From positions 458,384 through 522,383 of the forward strand of contig JAVGVS010000243.1 of the NCBI GenBank assembly GCA_032718565.1: 64,000 bases of DNA, read 5' to 3'. The notes beneath the pieces were generated by a model, which worked only from the letters and a program-made list of their open reading frames with translations, was not told where the DNA came from and ran no database searches. Origin of the DNA: Distichodus sexfasciatus (Eukaryota; Chordata; Actinopteri; Characiformes; Distichodontidae). A program made the position numbers and the translations under genes. The stretch's first letter is position 1. Each line of letters opens with the position of its first letter. This document shows positions 59,755-63,876 of the stretch, piece after piece.

Positions 59755-62728
59755 GTGTGTGTGTGTGTGAGAGAGCTCAGCAGCATCACTAGGGGAACGA
59801 ATGCAAACAGCCTCATTAAACCCTCTTGACTTTTGTCACAATAAGAAAGAAATCAGACCAAAAAAAATCTGGGTTATAAAACACACACATACACACACAC
59901 ATATCAAGTGGCTCTGTATACAAAGGGACGTTCTACCCAAAAATGCCAACTTCACTAAGGGTGAATAAAAGAGCAGCGCTCCGGTCTTAGCTGATGCTTC
60001 TAAAAATCAACACTATGTAATGGGGCAAGTAGCTTTAAGCTTGGATAATGTTTAGGGTCGGACGATGTGGGAATTATTGGTCGATGCCGATATCCAATAT
60101 TTTCATGCTTACATCTGCTAATACCGATACTGATAAATAAGGAAGGCAGAGTTGCACTTGTAAAGACCAGATATTTTGCTCGTCAAAGTTCCACCGCTCC
60201 GAATTTTGGCACAAAAATAGCGCCATTTCGAGCACAGTGCCGATTCAAAGTCAAAAAGTCAAAGTAAACTTTATTGTCATCTCTGCTATATACTGTACAG
60301 GTATACAGAGAGACGAGACGACGTGGCTCCAGTTTTAACAGTGCAAAGAACTGGGAGCAAAGAACAAATAGGGCACATAGAATAACAATATATAAATAGA
60401 ATATAAAATATACACTTTAAACTAGAAATGGAATATTAAATACAAACTTAAAACTAGAAGTAGAAGTAGATTTAGTAGCATTTTAAGCGTAGTGCACAAC
60501 AGTTTAAGAAAAAGTCACTTCCCGCCCTATGTGGTGTATCAAGCCAAATAGGGTGCGTGTGACACTCCATGTGCACTACCTAGTGCATAGAGAGTCGTTA
60601 ACCTACAACCCCAGTTACTTCCTGAGATGTATGCTACCACATAGAAAAGTATGATAAGAGCACCTTACCTACCATACCAAGTGCGGCAGTACGCGGGTCG
60701 AGACACAGCCCATGCGCGAGCTCACATTCGGTAAGTGAGGTAAACGCGCAATTTAGTTTGAAAGATTTTTGCGTGTGCAGGGAGATTTGAGCATGTAAAC
60801 ACAAGAGATTTTGTTTGCGAAAGTTCCACTGTGTGCTCAGATTTTTGGCACAAAAAAAATCATACTTTTTATGGGCCTGTTAACACATATCTAGATATTT
60901 TAACAAACGCATATTTTTAAATACATTTACGTCTTTCATTTACACGTAAACAGAGTGCGTATATTTTTTAAAATGCCCTCCGAAGTGAAGATTTTTCAAA
61001 ATGCTGGATTCTGTGGATACGTGTAAAGAAAGGCCCAAACATATAACAAATATGCATTTATAAAATATCCGCATACGTGTAAAAACAGACCCTAAGACAG
61101 AAGATGTGAAGCGTATGAAATCCCACCTCAAACTTTAGACACACCTGGCACAAGTGCCACCTTTCTGATGTACAATAAATGCATCATAAAATGTTGGAGG
61201 AAAATAGCAGGCAAATCTAAGCATCGACCCGATGCCAATATGAAAAGCATTTATCGGCCGATACCGATATAGTTCCAGCATTATCGTGCATCTCTAATAA
61301 TGTCACTTAGAAATCTTTTAAATATGACGGAGCAAGTAGCTTGGTTACTTTGGCTAATCTTGAAACGAATCTACAAAACACAATGGGGCAAGTAACTTGT
61401 TAGCTTAGCAAAAGTTACCAGCGTTTAACAAAAGATAAAAGGCGAGTAGCTTGACTGGTTTAGCTAAAATACAATGGGGCAAGTAGCTTATTTAGCTTAG
61501 CCAACTTTATCAACAAATAACTGAAGGTAATAGGGCAAGCAGCTTGACTAGTTTGGCTTGTGTTGCTAACAATCAACTAGTTATTAACACCAGCAATTAA
61601 TTAGGAGTAAATGGAATCAAACGGAACTAACCCAGGCCCCTAATCTTCCTAATGCGTGCCCCTCTAATTTTTATTCACTTGTCTATTTTAAGTCCTGCCC
61701 CCCAACTAAGAACCACTTGAATCCAGCAGCTACCTCGGCCTGGAATCCCTCCACCAGGATGGCCACCAGCAGGTTAAAGAGGACGTAGTTCCCAAAAGTC
61801 ATCAGCGCCACAAAGTAGAGAGCAGCTAGCGGAGAGGTGGAGGCCATGCCGTTATACAGCACCATGTTCCAGTCCTCCTGCGTCAGGATCTGTGTAGACA
61901 CACACACACACACAGAAAGTGAAAATTTAATGTGTGTATATGTAGGAAAGTTTAAGTATACAAAGAACAAGAAAGAAAGGCAGATGGAAAAAAAGTCATA
62001 AAGAGAAAAAGTCCCTCTCAGAGAGATTGAGAGAGCGACAAAAATGGTAAAATGAAGAGATAAGGAAATGAATGGATATAGACAGAGATAAAAAAAAAAA
62101 AAAAGAAGACAGTAAAGAAGACGGGGGAGGGGTAGAGAGAGGGAGGAGACGACACAATAGGACAGAAATAAAAATGAATGAATGAAGAGAATAGCAAATG
62201 ACAATATAACAAGTGAAAGGAAGAAAGAAAGGAACAATAAATGAAAGAATGAAGAGAAGAGCAAAAGACTATATATGAGAACAAGGGAAAGAAAGAATGA
62301 ATGAAAGAATAAAGAGAAGAGAATCGAAGAGAATCGAAGAGAATCGAAGAGAAGAGAAGAGAAGAGAAGAGAGGTGAGGTGAGGTGAAGAGAAGAGCAAA
62401 AGACTACATAAGAGAACAAGGGAAAGAAAGAAAGGAAGGAAGAAAGAAAGAATGATTGAGAAAGAGACAGAAGCAGGGAAAAGAGAGAGGGCGATGGAGC
62501 AGAAGAGATAGAGAAATGGGATCTGGAGAGGTGTAAGTGAGATAAATGAAGAGAGATAGAGAGAAAGAGAAAGAGGGGGAGAGAGAGAGAGGGGGAGAGT
62601 GTGCGTGTACCTGGAAGACAGTGACGATGGCCCACAGCAGCGAGTCGAAGTTCTTCCTGTCCGGCACTGTGTCCCCCGCCTCTGTCTTCAAACTGAACTT
62701 ACAGCCGAATATGTGCATCCCCAAAATA
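19516..62728 (-). CDS. cacna1i: cacna1i: T-type voltage-gated calcium channel alpha-1I (Cav3.3), 25 exons, 5' part missing
   Basis: Pore-forming subunit of a low-voltage-activated (T-type) calcium channel in the plasma membrane, used in neuronal burst firing. Twenty-five exons join in one open frame (4312 nt; 1436 residues plus stop). All introns are GT-AG and all phases agree. Residues here count from the first complete codon in the window. Domain II pore and S6 are residues 1-91 with filter Glu44. The II-III linker is about 92-340. Domain III is about 366-650 with filter Asp585. The III-IV linker is short, about 650-675. Domain IV is about 680-930 with filter Asp883. The cytoplasmic tail is about 935-1436. 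Glu-Asp-Asp in II-IV fits the EEDD filter of T-type channels. Tail motifs [39 protein letters not shown] and [13 protein letters not shown] fit Cav3.3 better than Cav3.2. Domain I and the start codon lie beyond base 64000. Introns run from 225 bp to 9.5 kb. Assignment to Cav3.3 over Cav3.1 is from remembered family sequence, not a search. Confidence 0.95.
20449..20636 (-). CDS. cacna1i: cacna1i exon 24: C-terminal tail
   Basis: 188 bp; two bases complete Gly1175, then residues 1176-1237. [16 protein letters not shown] and [18 protein letters not shown] are conserved Cav3 tail motifs. Acceptor gatgctgcag, donor CAG|gtaggg. Only 239 bp of intron separates it from exon 23. Confidence 0.93.
20876..21032 (-). 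CDS. cacna1i: cacna1i exon 23: divergent C-terminal tail
   Basis: 157 bp, starts in phase 0 and ends with one spare base; residues 1123-1174. Only one of the three sense frames is open (it includes [19 protein letters not shown]) and the phases fit both neighbours. The sequence does not obviously match the mammalian tail here, so this exon rests on splice sites and frame rather than similarity. Acceptor cttcaaag, donor G|gtaaga. Confidence 0.72.
21033..21893 (-). other. cacna1i intron 22
   Basis: 861 bp with a short (GT)n at 21154-21172 and a TAATTAG-containing imperfect inverted repeat at about 21598-21660. No extra exon could be supported in the minus-strand frames. Confidence 0.6.
21894..22031 (-). 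CDS. cacna1i: cacna1i exon 22: C-terminal tail
   Basis: 138 bp, phase 0 to 0, residues 1077-1122. Starts [32 protein letters not shown] corresponds to the conserved DDLSLED segment. Acceptor cccctgcag (a start 3 bp further in at the next CAG is possible); donor AAG|gtaaag. Confidence 0.88.
23636..23782 (-). CDS. cacna1i: cacna1i exon 21: C-terminal tail
   Basis: 147 bp, phase 0 to 0, residues 1028-1076. [37 protein letters not shown] and VCKDCK are strongly Cav3.3-like. A 9462 bp intron separates it from exon 20; the match to the known protein is continuous across the join, so no exon is required in between. Acceptor gtgttgcag, donor GAG|gtagag. Confidence 0.94.
23840..24062 (+). mobile_element. 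tRNA-derived SINE, head-truncated copy
   Basis: Shares GAGGTACTGTCCCTAAGCAC, CCCACTGCTCCTTCACAGG and CATTTCATTGTGGTGCAATG with the copies at 56005 and 63877. Lies in intron 20... 21 boundary region, just left of the long intron's downstream exon (exon 21). Confidence 0.65.
25771..25868 (+). repeat. (GGAT)n and (GATA)n microsatellite
   Basis: GGAT units at 25771-25800 pass into about 17 GATA units. Shorter GACA units at 25492-25520 and 25700-25765 form a wider decayed block. Confidence 0.96.
26360..26450 (+). mobile_element. LINE-type 3' tail remnant
   Basis: Reads CATTTCACTGCATGTTGTAC then GTGACAAATAAAGAATCTTG and ends in tandem AATCTTG units, the usual 3' end of fish L2/CR1-like elements. 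Only the tail is present. The AATAAA here is part of the element. Confidence 0.45.
27780..28332 (-). mobile_element. LTR-like element (solo LTR of an endogenous retrovirus or LTR retrotransposon)
   Basis: Read on the minus strand it starts TGTGACCCCGCC and ends GAGAATCCAACA. A TATAAATAG box lies at 28257-28265 and an AATAAA signal at 27848-27853, followed by a GAACTCTCCGCCTCATCACT-type U5 region. No matching target duplication was found, and no internal viral genes flank it. It lies in intron 20 in the same orientation as cacna1i. Confidence 0.42.
29382..29452 (+). repeat. (GACA)n then (GATA)n
   Basis: About 11 GACA units at 29382-29427 pass into about 6 GATA units. Confidence 0.97.
29610..29696 (+). 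repeat. (TATC)n microsatellite
   Basis: About 21 units of TATC in the orientation opposite to the GATA array 160 bp to its left. Confidence 0.97.
29711..30303 (+). repeat. Tandem duplication of ~371 bp ending in (TATC)n
   Basis: Copies begin CTTTCTCTCTTTTTGTCTGA at 29711 and 30082 and are nearly identical for about 190 bp, each ending in a TATC array (29902-29933 and 30236-30303). Copy 1 has an extra internal duplicate of the CCTCCATGGAGTTTCAA phrase. Confidence 0.93.
31795..31832 (+). repeat. (CA)n microsatellite
   Basis: Nearly perfect CA array within intron 20. Confidence 0.96.
32380..33225 (+). repeat. (CCAT)n-derived degenerate array
   Basis: About 850 bp in which CCATCCATC units recur with ACCC, TCAT and CAAC variants, reaching to within about 20 bp of cacna1i exon 20. 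Open frames across it are artefacts. Confidence 0.88.
33245..33655 (-). CDS. cacna1i: cacna1i exon 20: IVS6 and proximal C-terminus
   Basis: 411 bp, phase 0 to 0, residues 891-1027. [20 protein letters not shown] and [15 protein letters not shown] lead into IVS6 and the gating-region helix ([20 protein letters not shown]). The tail then enters a glycine-rich run (about 33345-33425 on the plus strand) and ends RKLYSPAQ. Acceptor ccctacag, donor CAG|gtaaga. Mammalian Cav3.3 also has a Gly-rich run here. Confidence 0.95.
33955..34140 (+). mobile_element. Dispersed repeat fragment
   Basis: Contains TTTACAGCATTTGGCAGACA and GGAGCAACTTGAGGTTAAAA, phrases I recognise from very common fish interspersed repeats. 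Class not assigned. Confidence 0.4.
34928..35085 (+). repeat. Three-copy ~60 bp tandem repeat
   Basis: Units start CTGGCCACATTATTAGGAAC, CTGGCCACTTTATTAGAAAC and again CTGGCCACTTTATTAGAAAC at about 34929, 34989 and 35039. They end about 40 bp from exon 19. Confidence 0.85.
35128..35249 (-). CDS. cacna1i: cacna1i exon 19: domain IV pore loop and filter
   Basis: 122 bp; two bases complete Val850, then residues 851-890. Reads [20 protein letters not shown], then [20 protein letters not shown]. Asp883 (codon 35151-35149) is the domain IV filter aspartate. [10 protein letters not shown] matches Cav3.3. Acceptor tatgccag, donor AAG|gtacgg. Confidence 0.96.
35475..35553 (-). CDS. cacna1i: cacna1i exon 18: IVS5
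   Basis: 79 bp, starts in phase 0 and ends with one spare base; residues 824-849. [20 protein letters not shown] then ELFGEL is the IVS5 helix. Acceptor tttgtag, donor G|gtaaaa. Only 225 bp of intron separates it from exon 19. Confidence 0.95.
36575..37160 (+). repeat. Purine-rich tract
   Basis: GA-rich on the plus strand, hence CU-rich in the cacna1i transcript; starts as pure (GA)n at 36579-36611. Confidence 0.92.
37869..37919 (+). repeat. (GA)n microsatellite next to exon 17
   Basis: Nearly pure GA, ending 11 bp from exon 17 on the donor side. Confidence 0.95.
37931..38001 (-). CDS. cacna1i: cacna1i exon 17: IV S4-S5 linker
   Basis: 71 bp; two bases complete Val800, then residues 801-823 ([20 protein letters not shown] then LPQ). 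Acceptor gtgttgcag, donor CAG|gtacag. A (GA)n array on the plus strand lies directly beyond the donor. Confidence 0.95.
38516..38605 (+). repeat. Short minisatellite, ~22 bp unit
   Basis: Unit GCAACTAACATAGTGTACATTA occurs about four times with shortening toward the right, then ATGAATT repeats. Confidence 0.8.
39833..39966 (-). CDS. cacna1i: cacna1i exon 16: IVS3 and IVS4 voltage sensor
   Basis: 134 bp; one base completes Arg755, then residues 756-799. Reads [20 protein letters not shown], then [20 protein letters not shown] and RIAR, the IVS3 helix and IVS4 sensor. Acceptor gtgtgtag, donor G|gtgagt. Confidence 0.95.
41220..41600 (+). repeat. Purine-rich tract in intron 15
   Basis: GA-rich on plus with ACAGAC phrases, followed by a (GT)n at 41630-41653 that abuts the exon 15 donor. 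Confidence 0.9.
41660..41769 (-). CDS. cacna1i: cacna1i exon 15: IVS2
   Basis: 110 bp, starts in phase 0 and ends with two spare bases; residues 719-754. Reads [20 protein letters not shown], then [16 protein letters not shown]. Acceptor cctcacag, donor AG|gttctg, a weaker donor that runs into a (GT)n array. Residue 755 (Arg) is split with exon 16 and joins to WNQLDLA. Confidence 0.93.
42080..42145 (-). mobile_element. ATGA-tailed dispersed repeat, short fragment
   Basis: Contains CTTACGGGGCCAATTTAGAG, the reverse of the core seen at 54897-55062. Confidence 0.45.
42686..42837 (-). CDS. cacna1i: cacna1i exon 14: IVS1
   Basis: 152 bp; two leading bases complete Lys668, then residues 669-718. 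[20 protein letters not shown] is followed by [20 protein letters not shown], the IVS1 helix. Acceptor tctcatttag, donor CAC|gtgaga. Confidence 0.94.
43424..43951 (+). mobile_element. Solo LTR candidate with 4 bp target duplication
   Basis: Begins TGTAACATCACACGCC and ends GAACCCGCCACA (TGT...ACA termini). It is flanked on both sides by CAAG (43420-43423 and 43952-43955). An AATAAA signal lies near 43876, with a U5-like end after it. It lies in intron 13, antisense to cacna1i. No internal region is present. Confidence 0.6.
43994..44479. mobile_element. Non-autonomous DNA transposon remnant
   Basis: Ends resemble inverted repeats: TAGAGTTGGGGTTAAGATCC on the left, and TAGTGTTGTATTACTCGAGA on the opposite strand at the right. 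Arrays of CGAGAC/GAGACC occur just inside both ends. Target duplication not clear. Confidence 0.45.
44580..44772 (-). CDS. cacna1i: cacna1i exon 13: IIIS6 and III-IV linker
   Basis: 193 bp, starts in phase 0 and ends with one spare base; residues 604-667. [16 protein letters not shown] leads into IIIS6 ([18 protein letters not shown]). A highly charged linker follows ([19 protein letters not shown]). Acceptor cccccgtcag, donor A|gtaagg. Confidence 0.96.
45330..45866. mobile_element. piggyBac-like MITE candidate
   Basis: Bounded by TTAA at 45326-45329 and 45867-45870. The left end reads CCTGTTAAGCCCTGAG and the reverse of the right end reads CAGCTTGAGCCCGATC, sharing the AGCCC core. No transposase. 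Confidence 0.45.
46385..46522 (+). mobile_element. ATGA-tailed dispersed repeat, 3' fragment
   Basis: CCCTGCGGTGTGTTGGCACC and CCCCGTTAGGGCTTTGAGCA match the 3' half of the copy at 15857. Confidence 0.5.
46616..46705 (-). CDS. cacna1i: cacna1i exon 12: domain III selectivity filter
   Basis: 90 bp, phase 0 to 0, residues 574-603. Reads [20 protein letters not shown], then [10 protein letters not shown]. Asp585 (codon 46672-46670) is the domain III filter aspartate that marks T-type channels. Acceptor tgacacacag, donor CAG|gtacat. Confidence 0.96.
46790..47205 (+). repeat. Degenerate TAATCCTAAC-type minisatellite
   Basis: Phrases ATAATCTAATCCTAAC, CTAACCTTAA and CCTAACTATAATC recur irregularly over about 400 bp in intron 11. 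Confidence 0.75.
47402..47527 (-). CDS. cacna1i: cacna1i exon 11: domain III extracellular pore turret
   Basis: 126 bp, phase 0 to 0, residues 532-573. Reads [20 protein letters not shown] then [23 protein letters not shown] and NKS are N-glycosylation sequons in the extracellular loop, and the paired Cys residues fit a turret disulfide (inference from family). Acceptor tatgacag, donor CAG|gtaggt. Confidence 0.95.
48859..48985 (-). CDS. cacna1i: cacna1i exon 10: III S4-S5 linker and IIIS5
   Basis: 127 bp; one leading base completes Arg489, then residues 490-531. [20 protein letters not shown] is the S4-S5 linker; [20 protein letters not shown] is IIIS5. Acceptor catcttcag, donor CAG|gtgtgg. 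Confidence 0.95.
49640..50070. repeat. Diverged tandem duplication (~226 bp)
   Basis: Two copies begin near 49640 and 49866 and share GTGTGTTC/GTTGTGTTC, AATGACAAAA, AAGATCCCTTCCCA and GGACCACCT. They are clearly diverged. Confidence 0.7.
50180..50358 (-). CDS. cacna1i: cacna1i exon 9: IIIS3 and IIIS4 voltage sensor
   Basis: 179 bp, starts in phase 0 and ends with two spare bases; residues 430-488. [16 protein letters not shown] leads into IIIS3. [17 protein letters not shown] is the IIIS4 voltage sensor with arginine every third residue. The S3-S4 turn reads SMAGGAKI, two residues shorter than the SLASAGGAKI form I recall from mammals. Acceptor ccttaag, donor AG|gtaggg. Confidence 0.95.
50410..50830. 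repeat. TAGCTAGT-rich degenerate repeat in intron 8
   Basis: Same character as 13740-14060: GTTAGCTAGT, AGCTAACAAG and TAGTTAGTGAG phrases. Confidence 0.6.
51270..51660 (+). repeat. (AAAG)n and purine-rich tract in intron 8
   Basis: AAAG array at 51303-51375 inside a longer GA-rich stretch. Confidence 0.95.
52001..52069 (-). CDS. cacna1i: cacna1i exon 8: IIIS2
   Basis: 69 bp, phase 0 to 0, residues 407-429. Reads [20 protein letters not shown] then TLK, the IIIS2 helix with its conserved acidic residue. Only 240 bp of intron separates it from exon 7. Acceptor is (CT)n then tttccag; donor AAG|gtaaac. Confidence 0.94.
52310..52433 (-). CDS. cacna1i: cacna1i exon 7: IIIS1
   Basis: 124 bp; one leading base completes Lys365, then residues 366-406. 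[20 protein letters not shown] leads into the IIIS1 helix, followed by [15 protein letters not shown]. Residue 389 is Ser where family members I recall have Leu (FIFLNC). Acceptor is a (CT)n tract ending cag; donor CTG|gtgaga. Confidence 0.94.
52549..52826 (+). mobile_element. Dispersed repeat copy 2, embedded in (CA)n
   Basis: Second copy of the 1063-1330 element. GTCTTGTATTACTATCTTTG and CTCATGGGGACCTCTCAAAT are identical in both. It is preceded by (CA)n at 52521-52548 and followed by CA-rich sequence. It lies in intron 6. Confidence 0.8.
53203..53330 (+). repeat. (GATA)n then (GGAT)n next to exon 6
   Basis: About 21 GATA units to 53288 followed by GGAT units to 53330, ending 10 bp from the exon 6 donor. 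Confidence 0.96.
53341..53441 (-). CDS. cacna1i: cacna1i exon 6: linker end before IIIS1
   Basis: 101 bp, starts in phase 0 and ends with two spare bases; residues 332-364. Reads [20 protein letters not shown] and then [13 protein letters not shown], the conserved segment leading into domain III. Acceptor tttgtgcag, donor AA|gtaagt. A (GGAT)n/(GATA)n array lies just beyond the donor. Confidence 0.94.
53821..54044. mobile_element. hAT-type MITE
   Basis: Terminal inverted repeats: CAGGGGTTTTCAACCGGT on the left and the reverse of ACCAGTTGAAACCCCTG on the right. Flanks 53813-53820 (ATCCATCA) and 54045-54052 (GTCTATCG) match at 5 of 8 with only transitions between them, fitting a decayed 8 bp duplication. 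A fragment of the same family lies near 38690-38730. Confidence 0.65.
54897..55062 (-). mobile_element. ATGA-tailed dispersed repeat, 3' fragment
   Basis: Reverse-oriented: (CATT)n tail at 54897, then CCTATCCCGTGAACTACGGG and TTACGGGGCCAATTTAGATT. Lies in intron 5. Confidence 0.65.
55323..55793 (-). CDS. cacna1i: cacna1i exon 5: large II-III linker exon
   Basis: 471 bp, phase 0 to 0, residues 175-331. Starts [20 protein letters not shown]. Conserved landmarks are [34 protein letters not shown] and the end EDEIDY, with Pro- and Arg-rich sequence between. It is GC-rich compared with the surrounding introns. Acceptor caccccag; donor TAC|gtgagt. The frame stays open past the donor, so the exon end rests on the GT and on the join to SLCFRIQKM. 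Confidence 0.93.
56005..56240 (+). mobile_element. tRNA-derived SINE copy
   Basis: Head GACAGTTGATAGCGTAACGG resembles a tRNA A-box region. Body CAAGGTACCGTCCCCAAGCA and CACATTTCGTTGTGGTGCAC are shared with the 23840 copy. Lies in intron 4. Confidence 0.7.
56675..56835 (-). CDS. cacna1i: cacna1i exon 4: II-III linker
   Basis: 161 bp; two leading bases complete Asp121, then residues 122-174. Motifs [14 protein letters not shown] and [14 protein letters not shown] match the Cav3 II-III linker. The RKSS segment is a likely basophilic kinase site (inference). Acceptor ccttacag, donor CTG|gtaaga. Confidence 0.93.
56955..57112 (-). mobile_element. ATGA-tailed dispersed repeat, 5' half
   Basis: Reverse strand starts GGTGGCACGGTGACGCAGTG, then GGTTCAATTCCC (B-box-like) and TTTCTGTGTGGAGTTTGCAC. 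Lies in intron 3. Confidence 0.65.
57560..58150 (+). repeat. Purine-rich tract ending in (AAAG)n
   Basis: About 590 bp GA-rich; pure AAAG array at 58097-58149, 25 bp from the exon 3 donor. Confidence 0.95.
58175..58262 (-). CDS. cacna1i: cacna1i exon 3: start of II-III linker
   Basis: 88 bp, starts in phase 0 and ends with one spare base; residues 92-120. It encodes [20 protein letters not shown] and then KEKEPLQLS, an acidic, serine-rich cytoplasmic segment after IIS6. SYSDDD followed by an FEE motif is the Cav3.3 pattern. A (CTTT)n array begins about 25 nt into the following intron on the sense strand. Confidence 0.95.
58630..59440 (+). repeat. Purine-rich tract in intron 2
   Basis: GAAAG and AGAAAGAAAG units for about 800 bp, ending in (GA)n. 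Confidence 0.93.
60053..61303. mobile_element. hAT-like element remnant with a nested insertion
   Basis: The left end has GGACGATGTGGGAATTATTG and CGATGCCGATATCC. The right end has TTATCGGCCGATACCGATAT and ends ATCGTGCATCTCTA. Similar GATACCGATA phrases recur near 10212, 42890 and 43155. A different repeat beginning AAGTCAAAGTAAACTTTATT interrupts it at about 60245. Confidence 0.45.
61734..61889 (-). CDS. cacna1i: cacna1i exon 2: domain II selectivity filter and IIS6
   Basis: 156 bp, phase 0 to 0, residues 40-91. ILTQEDW carries the domain II filter glutamate (residue 44, codon 61877-61875). [20 protein letters not shown] is the IIS6 helix. Acceptor ctacacag, donor GAG|gtagct. Residue 60 is Leu where mammalian Cav3 proteins have Trp (STSPW). 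Confidence 0.96.
61915..62600 (+). repeat. Purine-rich tract in intron 1
   Basis: GA-rich from just left of exon 1 to near exon 2, with GAATC and GGTGA pentamer arrays at 62322-62392. Confidence 0.93.
62611..62728 (-). CDS. cacna1i: cacna1i exon (window exon 1): domain II S5 end and pore-loop start
   Basis: 118 bp. The first base completes a codon begun in the upstream exon outside the window; then residues 1-39. It reads [20 protein letters not shown], then [19 protein letters not shown], the end of IIS5 and the pore-loop helix. The acceptor is a (CT)n tract ending tgcag; the donor is CAG|gtacac. GA-rich arrays on the plus strand lie on both sides. Confidence 0.95.
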
Positions 62729-62732
62729 CTGC

Positions 62733-63115
62733 ACAGAGAGAGAGAGAGAGAGAGAGAAGAGTTCATCCCTCGCTCATATTCCACCTTTCCACCCCTTCAC
62801 CCCTCATCAACCAGATGAGTAAGGAGCCCAGAGGAACACTGCACTGAAAAAGAGACAAAAAGAGTAAGAGAGAGAGAAAGAGAGAGGGAGGAGAAAGAGA
62901 GAGAGAGAGGGTAGGGGGGAAAAAGAGAGATGAAGAGCAAGAGACAGTGGAGTAGGGGGAAAGAGAGGAAGAAGAGAAAGAGAGAAAAAGAGAAAGATGG
63001 AAAAAGAGTGAGAGAGTGAAATTAACGTAAGTGTGGATCGAGGGAGAGATAGATAGACAGAGGTACAGAAAGAAACTGAGAGAGAGAGTGAGAGTGGAAG
63101 TGAAGAGCAACACTT
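62733..63115 (+). repeat. (GA)n arrays upstream of exon 1
   Basis: GA at 62733-62758 forms the exon 1 polypyrimidine tract on the sense strand. More GA-rich sequence at 62845-63110. Confidence 0.93.
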
Positions 63116-63549
63116 TGAGCAGCAACATCTTTTAATCAGAGATGAGGAAGTAGAACACATTTGACAAATTCCACCTGGTTTGTCCTGACGCAATCCCACC
63201 CAGACCGACTGTAAGGTCACAGGGGTCAAAACCGGGCATTTATTCGAAAGGTAGCACGTGTGCCAAGGTGGCAAAGGTGCTGTCCGGCCAGACTGGCATT
63301 TACAGACTGGCATTTACACAGGAATTAAAGAGTACGGGAGGGGGAAGGAGTCAGAAAACACACACACACACACACACACATACACGGCCCTGTTTTACTC
63401 TCTTAGTGCAGAGTGTAAATGAATTAAGGATGTGACCAAATCCATTTTAACTGTGCAAAAGTAGTCGTCATGCCAGGTGCACGGTCTAAAAGGGATGCAC
63501 TTCTTCTCATTTTGGGTGTAATTGGACTTTCATCTCCCATTCTTTAAAG

Positions 63550-63672
63550 ATGCAAAGAGGATGGGGGGAGGAGAGAAAGGTGGCGGAGAGAGGGACAGAA
63601 TCAGAGAGAAAGAGAGGGAGGAGAATGAAAGAGGAGGAGAGACAAGAAGTGAGACATTGAGGTTGGGTAGTG

Positions 63673-63708
<36 letters not shown>

Positions 63709-63738
63709 GAAAGTGTGGGAGTGCAGATGAGAGAGTGA

Positions 63739-63769
<31 letters not shown>

Positions 63770-63860
63770 GTGAAAGTGTGGGAGTGCAGATGAGAGAGTG
63801 AGATGGAGAAGGAGAGACACTGAGACAGATGGAGAAAGTCAGACAAAGAGATGAATGAGA
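63550..63860 (+). repeat. (GA)n with a 61 bp tandem duplication
   Basis: A unit of (GA)n followed by GTGAAAGTGTGGGAGTGCAG and ATGAGAGAGTGAGATGGAG occurs twice, at about 63678-63744 and 63745-63806. Confidence 0.9.
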
Positions 63861-63876
63861 CAAGGTGTGGGATGAC

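Larger units (their letters stand above)
58263..61733 (-). other. cacna1i intron 2
   Basis: 3471 bp with a purine-rich tract at 58630-59440, (GA)n at 59378-59432 and 59718-59751, a nested transposon region at 60053-61303, and TAGCTTG-rich sequence at 61310-61580. Confidence 0.7.

Noticed and set aside
19516..62728. Assignment to cacna1h (Cav3.2) or cacna1g (Cav3.1)
   Set aside because: [29 protein letters not shown] and the [13 protein letters not shown] tail fit Cav3.3 best; Cav3.1 is the closer alternative and only a tree would settle it.
61683..62784. Frames of 205-238 codons fusing channel sequence to CT-repeat sequence
   Set aside because: Read-through of exons 1 and 2 into intron; the splice sites and phases define the true exons.
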